From positions 1 through 64,000 of the forward strand of contig NZ_SUEO01000001.1 of the NCBI RefSeq assembly GCF_004962925.1: a stretch of DNA of 64,000 nucleotides, given 5' to 3'. Shown here piece after piece: positions 31,174-40,950 of this stretch (position 1 is its first letter; each line of letters starts with the position of its first letter). Source of the DNA: Mesorhizobium sp. Lineage in GTDB: Bacteria > Pseudomonadota > Alphaproteobacteria > Rhizobiales > Rhizobiaceae. The notes below the pieces were generated by a model, which was not told where the DNA came from, ran no database searches, and saw nothing but the letters and a program-made list of their open reading frames with translations. Made by a program: the position numbers and the translations under genes.

Positions 31174-31995
31174 TTGATTGAGGTGCACGTGAAGACGATG
31201 GCTGAAGGCGAGGAGAAGGCCACAGGGACCCAATTGCTCGATCGTTCCATCGCCATCTTGAATCATCTTGGAGAGCTAGGCCGTGGCGGCGCGCGCGTTT
31301 CCGATATTGCCGAAGCCTTCGGGCTAAATATGTCGACGGCACATCGCATCATCAGCGGGCTGGAGCGGCATCGCTTCATCGAGCGCGACGAGACAACAAA
31401 GCGGTACAGGCTGGGGCTAGCCCTTTTTGCGCTTGGAGCGAAGGCCGCAGACACGACGGGAATGCGACGGGTTTGTCAGCCTGCCTTGCTGCGAATTGCG
31501 GCCGAGACAGGCGATACTGTCTTTCTTATGGCTCGCAACGGCTTCAACACTGTCTGCGTCGACCGTCAAGACGGCGGCTACCGGATCGACAGCCTCACCG
31601 GACAGGTGGGTGGCCAGATACCCCTTGGTGTTGGACCCGCGAGCCAGGCGATCTTGGCAATGCTGCCACCAAAGCAAGCCGAAGTCATTCTAGAAGCCAA
31701 CGCACCACAATTCGAGCGCTACCATGGATTGACGGCGAACGTGATCCGGCAGGGACTTCCAGAGATTCGCAAGCGCGGCTATGCCGTCGATGACGGGCAC
31801 CTTGTGGAAGGAATTTCAGCGATAGCCGTACCAATCATCTTAGAGAGCGGAGATGTGGCCGGTGCGATCGCCATTAACATGACGAGCGCAAGGCTCCTGA
31901 GGAGCACCGCAAGAGACTTCGTTCAAATCCTTCGACGCGAGATCGCTGAAATCGAACGCACGATGAATCCACATGATGTTTCGATTGCCAGCTAG
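31174..31995 (+). CDS. IclR-family transcriptional regulator
   Basis: 273 aa; N-terminal wHTH (SDIAEAFGLNMSTAHRIISGLERHRFIERDETTKRYRLGLALFALG) and C-terminal effector domain. Confidence 0.95.
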   Translation: MIEVHVKTMAEGEEKATGTQLLDRSIAILNHLGELGRGGARVSDIAEAFGLNMSTAHRIISGLERHRFIERDETTKRYRLGLALFALGAKAADTTGMRRVCQPALLRIAAETGDTVFLMARNGFNTVCVDRQDGGYRIDSLTGQVGGQIPLGVGPASQAILAMLPPKQAEVILEANAPQFERYHGLTANVIRQGLPEIRKRGYAVDDGHLVEGISAIAVPIILESGDVAGAIAINMTSARLLRSTARDFVQILRREIAEIERTMNPHDVSIAS

Positions 31996-32015
31996 GCGGC
32001 AGCCCTACACGAGAG

Positions 32016-32837
32016 CTATTGGGACTTAAGCCCGTGGCTCTTGAAATATGATCGGAGGCAGAGGACGGCGAGCCCCTGCAGTAAGAGGCCGGTTGATGTG
32101 ACCATGCTCGCTACAGCAGCGACGGCTGGTGTCAGCTCAACGTTGAGCGAGCGCCATATCAGGCTCGGCAATGTCAGCGTTGAGCCTTGTCCGATAAAGA
32201 TCGCCACGACGGCCTCGTCGAACGAAGCCATGAAAGACAACGTGGCGCCCATGACCACAGCGGGGAGTATGAAGGGTAGGAGAATCGTACGCCACGCATA
32301 AAGCCGCGTTGCACCGAGTGTTTCCGCCGCTTCGATCAAGCCGTCATCAAAATATTCGAGAGCCGTCGAGACTGTCATATAAGTAAACGGCATGATCAAG
32401 ATGGCGTGGCCCAGCGCGATTCCCAGCTTGGTGCCGATCAAACCCAGTTTCGCGAAAACGAAAAACAGGGCAATAGAAAATACGATGACTGGGATGATCA
32501 GCGGCCCCAGCGCAAGAAAGCTGATGATACGCTTGACCTTGTCGGGTAACGGATAGGTCGCCACCGCCAGGCTAACTGCACAGGGCAGCGCCAAGACAAC
32601 AGCCATGAGAGCCACTTCCAGCGAGTTGATTGCCGCCCCGATCCAGATTGGGTCGCCGAGCGTCTCTCGGTACCAGTAAAACGACATGCTCGGAGGCGGG
32701 AAGGAAAGGAACTTTCCCGAAGACAGGGACATGACACCAACCACCGGAAGCGGCAGGACGAGGAAAAGCAGGACGACGCACATCCACACGCCCAAGATCA
32801 CCCCGCCTTTGCCACTTTTTTCTGGAGCATCCATCAT
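32016..32837 (-). CDS. ABC transporter permease (PotC-like), cluster B
   Basis: 273 aa; EAAETLGATRLYAWRTILLPFILPAVVMGATLSFMASFDEAV. Confidence 0.93.
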   Translation of the reverse strand: MMDAPEKSGKGGVILGVWMCVVLLFLVLPLPVVGVMSLSSGKFLSFPPPSMSFYWYRETLGDPIWIGAAINSLEVALMAVVLALPCAVSLAVATYPLPDKVKRIISFLALGPLIIPVIVFSIALFFVFAKLGLIGTKLGIALGHAILIMPFTYMTVSTALEYFDDGLIEAAETLGATRLYAWRTILLPFILPAVVMGATLSFMASFDEAVVAIFIGQGSTLTLPSLIWRSLNVELTPAVAAVASMVTSTGLLLQGLAVLCLRSYFKSHGLKSQ

Positions 32838-34174
32838 ACCGCTTTCCTGTACCCGATCGCGTCCAAGATATTCGCCATCTTGCTAGAGCCTGTCGCCTCC
32901 GCAGCGACGATGGTTCGCTCTGCTCTGGCCGGTTCAAGCCCATACCTAACCAATGTCCTGAATTTCTGCTCGAGCTCATCAAGGGTCATCGGGTTTCTCG
33001 CGTCGCCTTTGGGAAAATCGACACGGCCTTCAAAGGATCCTAGCTGGCTTATGAGACGAACTCTCGACCCCGTCTGTGCCGGGAAACTTGCGTCCAAATC
33101 GCGGTCGGCCCGGACCGTCACCTTTCTGGCCAAATCGATCCGAGCAGCATCAGTGAGGTCGCCCATATCGGGGGTTAGCATGGCTTGTGCACCCTCAATC
33201 GCTGCAACAGCCAGACAATACGGTACGCTGAACTGGGCTTCGAAATTGGAAGTGGGAGACGTCTTGTTGTTTAGCCGTGCGGCGGGGCCGATAGTGTCGA
33301 CAACGATCGCCTCGATTGCTTCGGCACCGACGCCATGGTTCTGCATGAGCATCAAAAGCGCGTCGATCGATGAATGGATCCATCGGCAGCAGCAATATGG
33401 CTTCGTATAGGTCGCATCGATCTTTAACGTGTTGCCGAGGCTTCTGGTAATCAGAGCACCTTTGAACAATGATGCAATGTCAAATATGTCAAGAGACGCA
33501 GTTACGCCTTGTTCGGCCAAACGCACGGCGAAATACCCGCCTAGTGTGCTCCAAGGAATGCCTTCCTTTATCTGGCCTAGCTTTGTGCTGGTACCACTGG
33601 GAATCTGGCAAGCACGATGCGTTGCTGCGATCGCTAACGCTTGTGAAAGAGCGTCGCACTCAAGGCGCCTTAAATGGCCCACACTTGCAGCGACCGCGAT
33701 TGACGACCAGCGGCCGGTTGCGTAATCCCGCCGTTCGATCCGATCTGTTTGCGCTGCCGCGATACGGATACCCACTTCATACCCAACTGCGATTGCACTG
33801 AGCAGGTCGCTCTCGCTCGCACCCATGATTTCTCCCTCGGCGAGAACCGCGGGGATCACGGCAGCACCTGGGTGGCCGATGGCCTCCCGATGACCGTCAT
33901 CCACGTCCAAGGCACTGGCAGCGGCGCTGTTGCAAAACGCCGCTGCACACGATGACAATCGATCTGTGGAAAACCAGACCCCTGCCCCTCCGCTCTGGAA
34001 GAGATTGGCGGCGACTGCCCGCGCAGCCTTCGCTGGATCGGTTGCGAACCCGGCGGCGGCTGCCGCGACAAGATCCGTAACGAGTTCCGCAATTTTGGCT
34101 CGTGTAAATTCGGAAGTATCGGAAATTGAGAAGCGATTGACGTAGTCCGCAACGGTTTCGACAACAAAAGTCAT
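32834..34174 (-). CDS. MmgE/PrpD family protein, cluster B
   Basis: 446 aa; ALDVDDGHREAIGHPGAAVIPAVLAEGE, IKEGIPWSTLGGYFAVRLAEQGVTA, YTKPYCCCRWIHSSIDA; paralogue of 29729-31108. Confidence 0.92.
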   Translation of the reverse strand: MTFVVETVADYVNRFSISDTSEFTRAKIAELVTDLVAAAAAGFATDPAKAARAVAANLFQSGGAGVWFSTDRLSSCAAAFCNSAAASALDVDDGHREAIGHPGAAVIPAVLAEGEIMGASESDLLSAIAVGYEVGIRIAAAQTDRIERRDYATGRWSSIAVAASVGHLRRLECDALSQALAIAATHRACQIPSGTSTKLGQIKEGIPWSTLGGYFAVRLAEQGVTASLDIFDIASLFKGALITRSLGNTLKIDATYTKPYCCCRWIHSSIDALLMLMQNHGVGAEAIEAIVVDTIGPAARLNNKTSPTSNFEAQFSVPYCLAVAAIEGAQAMLTPDMGDLTDAARIDLARKVTVRADRDLDASFPAQTGSRVRLISQLGSFEGRVDFPKGDARNPMTLDELEQKFRTLVRYGLEPARAERTIVAAEATGSSKMANILDAIGYRKAV

Positions 34175-34177
34175 GAC

Positions 34178-35296
34178 TCAACGACGCTCTACCGACATCC
34201 AACAACGCTCGTTCAGTGAACGGCTGATCGCCTCGAGGGCGAACTGGTTTGCCAATCCGTCTGCAAAGTCCGGACCTTCGGGTATCCTGGCACCGGCTAT
34301 TTCGTCCCGAAAATGGCGCGCCTGACCAGTAGCGAAACAGTCTCTCCAGGTTGCAGCTTTGTCGGTACCCTCCGTAAAGGGTTTATCTATACTGATCGGT
34401 CGAAACTCTTCGTCGGGACCGCGGCAGCCAAGCACCTCGGCGAACGGCCAGGATTTGGTCATTCGCCAGCCGAGAGTGCCCTTTTCACCGCTGATGGCAA
34501 CCTGGAAACCGAAGCCGGGCAATGAACTCCAACTGACGTGGAATTGTCCCTCCGCGCCATTTTCGAAGCGGCCGAGCCATGAGCAAACATCGTCGACAGT
34601 GACGTTACGCATGGTTCCGCTCATGCGGTCAGCTCGCTCATGGACCAGCGTGGCGGCGTTGGCGCATATCTCATCGATCTCTCCGACGAGCCATCTGGCA
34701 AGGTCCAAAGCATGGCATCCGTACTCCATGAAGGCGCCGCCGCCGGATCGTGCGGCGTCCATCACCCAATGGAACGGCTCATCAGGAAAAAAGAACTGAG
34801 GGAAGTTATTGGAGAACATGAAGCTGTGGATTTTTCCAGTGTAGCCGTTGTCCACGAGTTGCTTGAGCTGCCTCATAGCCGGGCTATACCTTAAGACGAA
34901 GCCTATTTTTGTGATCACGTTTGATCTGGCTGCCAAGTCGGCGAGCTCACGCGCCTCATCAACAGTCCTGGCCAAAGGTTTCTCGCACAGAACATGCACG
35001 CCGCCTTCGATGGCGGCCTTTGCAACCGCGTAATGCGTGTCCTCCGGCGTCGCGATGATGATCGCGTCTAGTCCGGCTGATAGCATTGTACGAGCGTCTC
35101 GATACACCTTGCAGCCTGACACCCTGTCGGCTAGCGATGCCGCACGATCCTGATCGGGGTCCGCCACAGCCACAATGTCTATCCCCGGCAGATGGGAGAA
35201 CGACGGTACGTGCGCCCGTTCGGCCCAAAGTCCTGCGCCGGCAATTCCGATGCGGATACGATGTGAGCGAGGTTGGGAGGTCGCTGGGAGTATCAT
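34178..35296 (-). CDS. Gfo/Idh/MocA-family oxidoreductase (ORF track start 35335; likely start 35296)
   Basis: IRIGIAGAGLWAERAHVPSFSHLPGIDIVAVADPDQDRA, VLCEKPLARTVDEARELADLA. Confidence 0.95.
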   Translation of the reverse strand: MILPATSQPRSHRIRIGIAGAGLWAERAHVPSFSHLPGIDIVAVADPDQDRAASLADRVSGCKVYRDARTMLSAGLDAIIIATPEDTHYAVAKAAIEGGVHVLCEKPLARTVDEARELADLAARSNVITKIGFVLRYSPAMRQLKQLVDNGYTGKIHSFMFSNNFPQFFFPDEPFHWVMDAARSGGGAFMEYGCHALDLARWLVGEIDEICANAATLVHERADRMSGTMRNVTVDDVCSWLGRFENGAEGQFHVSWSSLPGFGFQVAISGEKGTLGWRMTKSWPFAEVLGCRGPDEEFRPISIDKPFTEGTDKAATWRDCFATGQARHFRDEIAGARIPEGPDFADGLANQFALEAISRSLNERCWMSVERR

Positions 35297-36162
35297 TTTG
35301 GTGCGCCACCTCGAGCCAGTATCCTGACGATCCACAAGCAGCCCAATGTGATCGCCAGAAGAATGACGCCGCCGGCGGCGGCAAACCCAAAATCGCCGAA
35401 CTGCGTTACACTACGCGCTATCAATTGTGCCAGCATGGTCTGCCTCGGTCCCCCTAGCAGTGCGGGAGTGATAAAAAACCCGACACCGATGATGAAGACC
35501 ACGCAACCGGCGTTGACGATCGAGGGCATCGCCAGCGGAAGATAAACAGTCGCTAGAGCGAAAACACGACTTGCGCCGAGGCCCTCCGCTGCGGCGACAA
35601 GATGGTAGGGAACCTTCCTGAGGCCAGAAAACGCCGTGAGGATGAAAACCGGCAACAAAAAATGGACCATCCCGACAATTACGGCTGTTGATGAACCTAA
35701 AAGACTAGACGGCCCCCAGCCGACAACATCGAGTAGTCTCGATAGTGGGCCTTGGGCGCCAAAGATCACCATCCAGGAGAAGGTTCGTATCAGCGAGCTG
35801 GTTAGAAAGGACAAAACCAGGACGGCCAGCATCAGCTTATTGAGCGCTCTTCGATCCGAGTGCGCAAGGCTGTATGCGACAGGGGTTCCAGCGATAGCGC
35901 AAATCGTGGCTGCTGCGACGGAGATCCAAATTGTGCGCCATGCCACCCGAAGATACGTCGGTGACGTTATCAAAGTGTCGTAGTTTGCGAATCCTAGATG
36001 AGGATCAGTCACGCTGCGCAGAGCCAGTACACCGAGCGGCACAGCGAACAAGCAAAGCACAAACAAGAGGCCGGGTCCGATAGCCACGAAATTTGCTAGC
36101 CGAGAAGATGAGGATGGCTGAGCAATCATGGCGAGACCACCGCGACCCTCTCCAGCGGCCAC
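35293..36162 (-). CDS. ABC transporter permease (PotB-like), cluster B
   Basis: 289 aa; VAAAEGLGASRVFALATVYLPLAMPSIVNAGCVVFIIGVGFF. Confidence 0.93.
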   Translation of the reverse strand: MAAGEGRGGLAMIAQPSSSSRLANFVAIGPGLLFVLCLFAVPLGVLALRSVTDPHLGFANYDTLITSPTYLRVAWRTIWISVAAATICAIAGTPVAYSLAHSDRRALNKLMLAVLVLSFLTSSLIRTFSWMVIFGAQGPLSRLLDVVGWGPSSLLGSSTAVIVGMVHFLLPVFILTAFSGLRKVPYHLVAAAEGLGASRVFALATVYLPLAMPSIVNAGCVVFIIGVGFFITPALLGGPRQTMLAQLIARSVTQFGDFGFAAAGGVILLAITLGCLWIVRILARGGAPK

Positions 36163-37208
36163 ATTGCAGTGGCTTGTCCGCCGGCTGGAAAATCCGCCCT
36201 TGAATAGGCGGTCAGCTTGCCGAGATTGGTCTGCATTACAACTTCATGATGAGTGCCCATAAAAGTCGTCTTGATGACCACTCCATTCGTCATGACAGAA
36301 GGTGTCGCGGGCTCCTGACCGAAAACAGCGTCCTCAGGGCGGAGTACGACTTGGACGTTATGACATTCGACTGGCATAACCAGTCCACGTTTTGGCAATA
36401 AGCATTGTTGGCCGTCCGAAAGCTCCACCAGGTTAGAGTGGGCGTTTGCATCTCGAATTCGTGCGAAAACGAGATTGCTGTCCCCGATGAAGCCGGCGAC
36501 GAAACTGGTTTTAGGATTGAGGTAAAGTTCCTCTGGCCTGCCGACCTGCTCTAACTGGCCGTCTTTCATGATCACGACCATCGTTGAAAGCGCGAGCGCT
36601 TCGCTCTGGTCGTGGGTGACGTGGATAAACGTTATTCCGACGTCCCGCTGCAATTGCCTTAGAAACTCTCGCATGTCGCTTCTAAGGTGCTTGTCCAGCG
36701 CGCTTAGCGGCTCATCCAGGAGGAGGACTTTTGGCCGACACACAAGCCCCCGAGCAAGCGCAACGCGCTGCTGCTGACCTCCTGACAGTGTGCCCGGATA
36801 GTTGTCTGCGCATCCAGTCAGCTGGACACGCTCTAAATATTGGTCAGCCAGCTCGCGACGTTCCCTCTTGCCTAGCTTTCGGACACGCAACGGATACTCG
36901 ATGTTTTCTCGAGCGGTCAGATGGGGAAACAACGCATAGTTCTGAAAAACCATGCCGAGTTCCCGTTCCCGGGCCGGACGTCGAGTCACATCCGCCCCGG
37001 AAATCTTGATCGTGCCGGCGTCGGCGACGCTGAAGCCGGCGACGATCCGTAGTAACGTGGTCTTGCCGGACCCGCTCGGACCAAGAAGCGTGACATAAGC
37101 ACCGTTTGGAATCTCCAAGTCGATCCCGCGAAGGACCTCCTTCTCTCCAAAACGCTTAGCAATGCCTCTGATAGAGATTGCGGCATCGACGGGAACGTTG
37201 TCCATCAT
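36126..37208 (-). CDS. ABC transporter ATP-binding protein (PotA-like), cluster B (ORF track start 37286; likely start near 37208)
   Basis: LLGPSGSGKTTLLRIVAG, LSGGQQQRVALARGLVCRPKVLLLDEPLSALD. Confidence 0.96.
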   Translation of the reverse strand: MMDNVPVDAAISIRGIAKRFGEKEVLRGIDLEIPNGAYVTLLGPSGSGKTTLLRIVAGFSVADAGTIKISGADVTRRPARERELGMVFQNYALFPHLTARENIEYPLRVRKLGKRERRELADQYLERVQLTGCADNYPGTLSGGQQQRVALARGLVCRPKVLLLDEPLSALDKHLRSDMREFLRQLQRDVGITFIHVTHDQSEALALSTMVVIMKDGQLEQVGRPEELYLNPKTSFVAGFIGDSNLVFARIRDANAHSNLVELSDGQQCLLPKRGLVMPVECHNVQVVLRPEDAVFGQEPATPSVMTNGVVIKTTFMGTHHEVVMQTNLGKLTAYSRADFPAGGQATAMWPLERVAVVSP

Positions 37209-37239
37209 GAATGGTCCAGGAGCCACACTGCGCTCACCC

Positions 37240-38289
37240 TTATTGGGTGAGCCATTCGTTGAAACGAGTCGTGACGTCACGCGCATTTTCGGCCCAATAA
37301 TTGGCGCCCCATGGTACGACCTTGGTCAGATCCTGAGGGTCGATCGTGAACTTCTGACCGTTTCCCAGCAACGAGTAGGCACCTTTCAGCGCTGGCGCAT
37401 ATCCAATACATTTGGCGAAGTCCGCCTGGCGTTGGGGATCATGGATATGGGCGAGAAAGCGCGCTCCAACCTCGGCGTTCCCGCCTTTTGGCAGCACCCA
37501 GAGATCCGGCTTGACGATCGCCTGATCGGGTGAGAAGTCGACGTGGACCCCTTCTTTCTGCAGCGCCTTTACGCGTCCATCCCAGCCTGCGCCGATAACT
37601 GCCTCCTTTTGCTGGAGCAATGCGATCTGCTGTGTGCCGAAATCGTACCAGGCAATGTCGCTCTTGATTGTATCGAGTTTCTTCAAGGCGCGTTCGACGT
37701 CGAGTGGATAGAGTTTTGAAGGTTCAACGCCATCGGCCAGCAGCGCGATCTCGAGCACGCCGAAATCGACGACGGAATTGGAAAACAGGCGCTTGCCGGG
37801 AAACTTCTTGAGGTCGAACACGTCTGACCATGTGCGAGGTTTCTCGCCGGGGAAGGCATCGGAATTGTAAGTTACGACGATACCGAAGATTTCGGATGGA
37901 AGCGCATAAACTGTGTTATCTTTCGTGGTGACCATGCCAGGAAAGTCGACGAGCCCTCCCTTGCTCTGTAACAGTTTTAGATCAAGCGGAAGCACCCAGC
38001 CGTTCGCGACCAACTGTTGCAATTGGCCCGGATCCGATGTCGCCACGTCCCATTCGACTTTTGCCGATTCCTGCTGAGCCCGCCAAACTCCCGTATCATA
38101 GGCGGGACTACCGACGACGACCTTGATGCCGGTCTCCTTCTCGAAGGAATCGGAATAGACTTGTTTCACGCAGGCATCATAGGAGCCGCCAGAGGCTGAA
38201 ATGGTCAACTTCTGTTGAGCATACGCGGGAGCCAACGACAATGCTGCGACGGCCATTCGAATAGCCAATTTCGATGCGATGGACTTCAT
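37240..38289 (-). CDS. ABC transporter extracellular substrate-binding protein (PotD-like), cluster B
   Basis: 349 aa; Sec signal then KLTISASGGSYDACVKQVYSDSFEKETGIKVVVGSPAYDTG. Confidence 0.93.
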   Translation of the reverse strand: MKSIASKLAIRMAVAALSLAPAYAQQKLTISASGGSYDACVKQVYSDSFEKETGIKVVVGSPAYDTGVWRAQQESAKVEWDVATSDPGQLQQLVANGWVLPLDLKLLQSKGGLVDFPGMVTTKDNTVYALPSEIFGIVVTYNSDAFPGEKPRTWSDVFDLKKFPGKRLFSNSVVDFGVLEIALLADGVEPSKLYPLDVERALKKLDTIKSDIAWYDFGTQQIALLQQKEAVIGAGWDGRVKALQKEGVHVDFSPDQAIVKPDLWVLPKGGNAEVGARFLAHIHDPQRQADFAKCIGYAPALKGAYSLLGNGQKFTIDPQDLTKVVPWGANYWAENARDVTTRFNEWLTQ

Positions 38290-38316
38290 GACTATGTTCC
38301 CCTTTTGTTGAACTTG

Positions 38317-39636
38317 TTAAGTTATATGCTGGCCAAATACCGCGCCGTTCTTAAGCGTGTATCGGACCAAGTTTTGGTCAATCAGATAGGGCAAATCGCG
38401 ATAGGTTGGCGCATCTAGGACAACTAGGTCGGCTGGCCGGCCAACCGCTATCTTGCCGGCGATTGACGCGCCTGCGACCGCGCAAGCAGCGTTCCAAGTT
38501 GCCGCGACCAACGCCTCGGCCGGGTCCATTCGCAACCAGGAACATGCTAGGCCCATGACGAAGGGCATCGAAAGCGTCGGACTGCCCGGCCCATGATCGG
38601 TGCCAAGGGCAATCGGTACTCCGCTCTCGATGAGTTGGCGGCCGTCCGCGAACCTGGGGGCAAGCAGATAGTGACGCGTCGCCGGAAGTAAGACGGCGAC
38701 CGTCTGTGCCTGGGCCAATGTTTGCGCGGTGTCTTTTCCAAGGAAGCACACATGGTCGGCTGAAACGGCGCCAAGCTCAGCTGCGAGCTCGGCGCCGCCC
38801 GCGGCGGAAAATTCGTCGGCGTGTATCTTGAATTTGAGACCGCGCCGGCCTGCTGCCTGCAATATTTGCCGTGCTTTTCCGTCGGCGAAGGCACCTAGAT
38901 CACAAACAACATCGCAGAACCGTGCATAGGGAGCCACGGCTGGTAGAACCTGGTCGATGACGTATTTGGCATATTCCGCACCTCCTCCAAATCGTGCCGG
39001 CGTGCCCAAGGCGACATGGAAAGTTGAAACCAGATCGACAGGCTGGGAAGCTGAAACCTCGGCGATGATGTCCAGCGCCGCGCGCTCGCCTTCTGGGACA
39101 ACCCAGTAACCGGTTTTGATTTCCGCAGTGGTTGTCCCATTCAGCAATGCCTTCGCCAGCCTTGCCACCAACGCCTGCTTCAGGTCGCTTGAGGTTGCTT
39201 CGGTGCTTTCGCGAATTGTGCGGGCGACGCCGCCGCCCTTGGAACTGATCTCACCGTAACCAGCGCCTGCGATCCGCATTGGATACTCGTCTGCCCGCGA
39301 TCCGCTATAGAGCAGGTGGGTATGGCAGTCGACAAAACCAGGTACCACCGTGCCTCCGTATGCATCAAGAACCCTAGGCACTGCCCCTTTCGGCAAGCCA
39401 GCTGCCACTCGTTCGGCGGGCCCAAAATCTCTTATCCGTCCGTCAACGACATGAATTGCAGCATGCCTGATCGACTTTAGACTTCTCAGTGCACCCTTCT
39501 GAGGCCCCGGACCGAATTCATCGAGGGGTGTTAGTTCCGCGATGTTCGTGATTAGCAGCCCGCCAGAATCGCCGTTCCCGAGATCGGAATTCGGGCCGGA
39601 AGTGGCGCTGATCGACGTGGTCGGGTTATTGAACAA
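38317..39636 (-). CDS. hutI: imidazolonepropionase (HutI)-like amidohydrolase
   Basis: 439 aa; VVPGFVDCHTHLLYSGSRADEYPMRIAGAGYGEISSKGGGV, EIKTGYWV, FKIHADEFSAAGGAELAAELGAVSADH, LGTDHGPGSPTLSMP; no hutU/hutH/hutG nearby, so histidine pathway role doubtful. Confidence 0.8.
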   Translation of the reverse strand: MFNNPTTSISATSGPNSDLGNGDSGGLLITNIAELTPLDEFGPGPQKGALRSLKSIRHAAIHVVDGRIRDFGPAERVAAGLPKGAVPRVLDAYGGTVVPGFVDCHTHLLYSGSRADEYPMRIAGAGYGEISSKGGGVARTIRESTEATSSDLKQALVARLAKALLNGTTTAEIKTGYWVVPEGERAALDIIAEVSASQPVDLVSTFHVALGTPARFGGGAEYAKYVIDQVLPAVAPYARFCDVVCDLGAFADGKARQILQAAGRRGLKFKIHADEFSAAGGAELAAELGAVSADHVCFLGKDTAQTLAQAQTVAVLLPATRHYLLAPRFADGRQLIESGVPIALGTDHGPGSPTLSMPFVMGLACSWLRMDPAEALVAATWNAACAVAGASIAGKIAVGRPADLVVLDAPTYRDLPYLIDQNLVRYTLKNGAVFGQHIT

Positions 39637-40780
39637 TATAGAGCTCCCGCGGTAGTGATGTCAGGCGTTCCGAACCCGTCTCCGTCACCAGAATAGTCTC
39701 GCTGAAGGAGATGCCGTTGGCATTGACGAGCATGTGAAATATCATCCCCACCTCTAGCAACCAGGTATCGCCTGCCATAAAGTCACACACCTCCCACTCA
39801 CCAGAAACCGGCGGAAAGCCGATGCCCAAGGAATAGCCAACACGCGGATAATAGGTTTTCCGAAGTCCTGCCTCTAAGACCGGTTGGCGTACAGCCGCGT
39901 CGACTTCGCCAGCAATTGCGCCTGGCTTCATGATGCTGAAGGCACGGTCTTGGCACTTTATGAGTAGATCAGCGGCCTGAGCGACTTCGGCAGTCGGCGC
40001 ACCCATCACGGCAGTACGCATCATCGCTGCACTGTAACGCTTCACGCAACTCGTGATCTCGAATTTGAGGACGTCGCCGGTCTCGATCACCTTCTCGGTC
40101 GGCGTGGCATGACCGATCTTCATTCTATAACCCGATGAAAGGTAATTCGGCAGGCTTGTGTACTCGGAACCGCCTAGGACTTGTTGTTCCTGCATCGTCG
40201 CCGCGATTTCGAGTTCTTTTTTTCCGACGGCGAGGGCCTCAAGTCCTGCCCGCATCGCAATGTCGGTTATTTCGGCAGCTCGACGCGCATAAGCGATCTC
40301 CTGCGACGATTTGATGAGTCGCACGCGACCGACGATACCTGACCCATCGACTACTTTATTCGGCCTCGCAACATGGCAAAGAGCCTCGTAGTCTCTTACT
40401 GCCAAGTTGAAGCAGGTTTTTTCGACCCCGATTGGGTCGCCGGCTGCCGTCCATCCAAGTTCAGCCAGCCACCGACCGGTCACGGAGGCCGGATCTTCGT
40501 TGTCGAGATAAACGGCCTGCCGGTCGAGAGCCAGCCATGAATACTCGTCAGCATTGGTCCTTTCCAATTCACGGACCAATAACAGCGGCTCACCTTCGGC
40601 AGGGACGAACAGGACCTGGTAAGCGAAAAAGCCAGAAGTGTGATAGCCGGTGAGATAGCAGATGTTGTGTGGCGAATGCACGAGCAGGCCAACCATACCA
40701 CGCTGCTGAATGGCGCCTTGGGCCTTCGCTAGCCTCTCGCGATATTCTTGAAGCGAAAACGCCATGTTCCGTCCAGTCAC
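39626..40780 (-). CDS. M24-family hydrolase, cluster B (first gene of the operon)
   Basis: 384 aa; MVGLLVHSPHNICYLTGYHTSGFFAYQVLFVPAEGEPLLLVRELERTNADEYSW; paralogous to 28169-29305. Confidence 0.9.
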   Translation of the reverse strand: MTGRNMAFSLQEYRERLAKAQGAIQQRGMVGLLVHSPHNICYLTGYHTSGFFAYQVLFVPAEGEPLLLVRELERTNADEYSWLALDRQAVYLDNEDPASVTGRWLAELGWTAAGDPIGVEKTCFNLAVRDYEALCHVARPNKVVDGSGIVGRVRLIKSSQEIAYARRAAEITDIAMRAGLEALAVGKKELEIAATMQEQQVLGGSEYTSLPNYLSSGYRMKIGHATPTEKVIETGDVLKFEITSCVKRYSAAMMRTAVMGAPTAEVAQAADLLIKCQDRAFSIMKPGAIAGEVDAAVRQPVLEAGLRKTYYPRVGYSLGIGFPPVSGEWEVCDFMAGDTWLLEVGMIFHMLVNANGISFSETILVTETGSERLTSLPRELYIVQ

Positions 40781-40853
40781 AGCTTACTTCCCTCCGTAAT
40801 TTCTAGACTTCGTCAAGCGCAGTGGCCTGAATGGTCTCTATGACACACGATTG

Positions 40854-40874
40854 ATTTTTCTTGTCAAGAAAATT
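40854..40874. promoter_or_regulatory. 21-bp palindrome, candidate operator (site 1)
   Basis: ATTTTTCTTGTCAAGAAAATT, perfect TTTTCTTG/CAAGAAAA dyad around a central T; between the divergent M24 gene and the XRE-DctP regulator. Confidence 0.7.
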
Positions 40875-40950
40875 TTCGAGCCAAGGCTGTCATCTTTTTT
40901 TTCTCCTACGTGCATGATAGTGATGCTCAACGGAGCTAGTTTCATCAGAG

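Noticed and set aside
38317-39636. Histidine utilization (hut) operon
   Set aside because: Only a HutI-like gene is present; no hutU, hutH, hutG or hutC in the window, and the usual KSGYGL segment is KTGYWV, so a role in histidine degradation is not supported.
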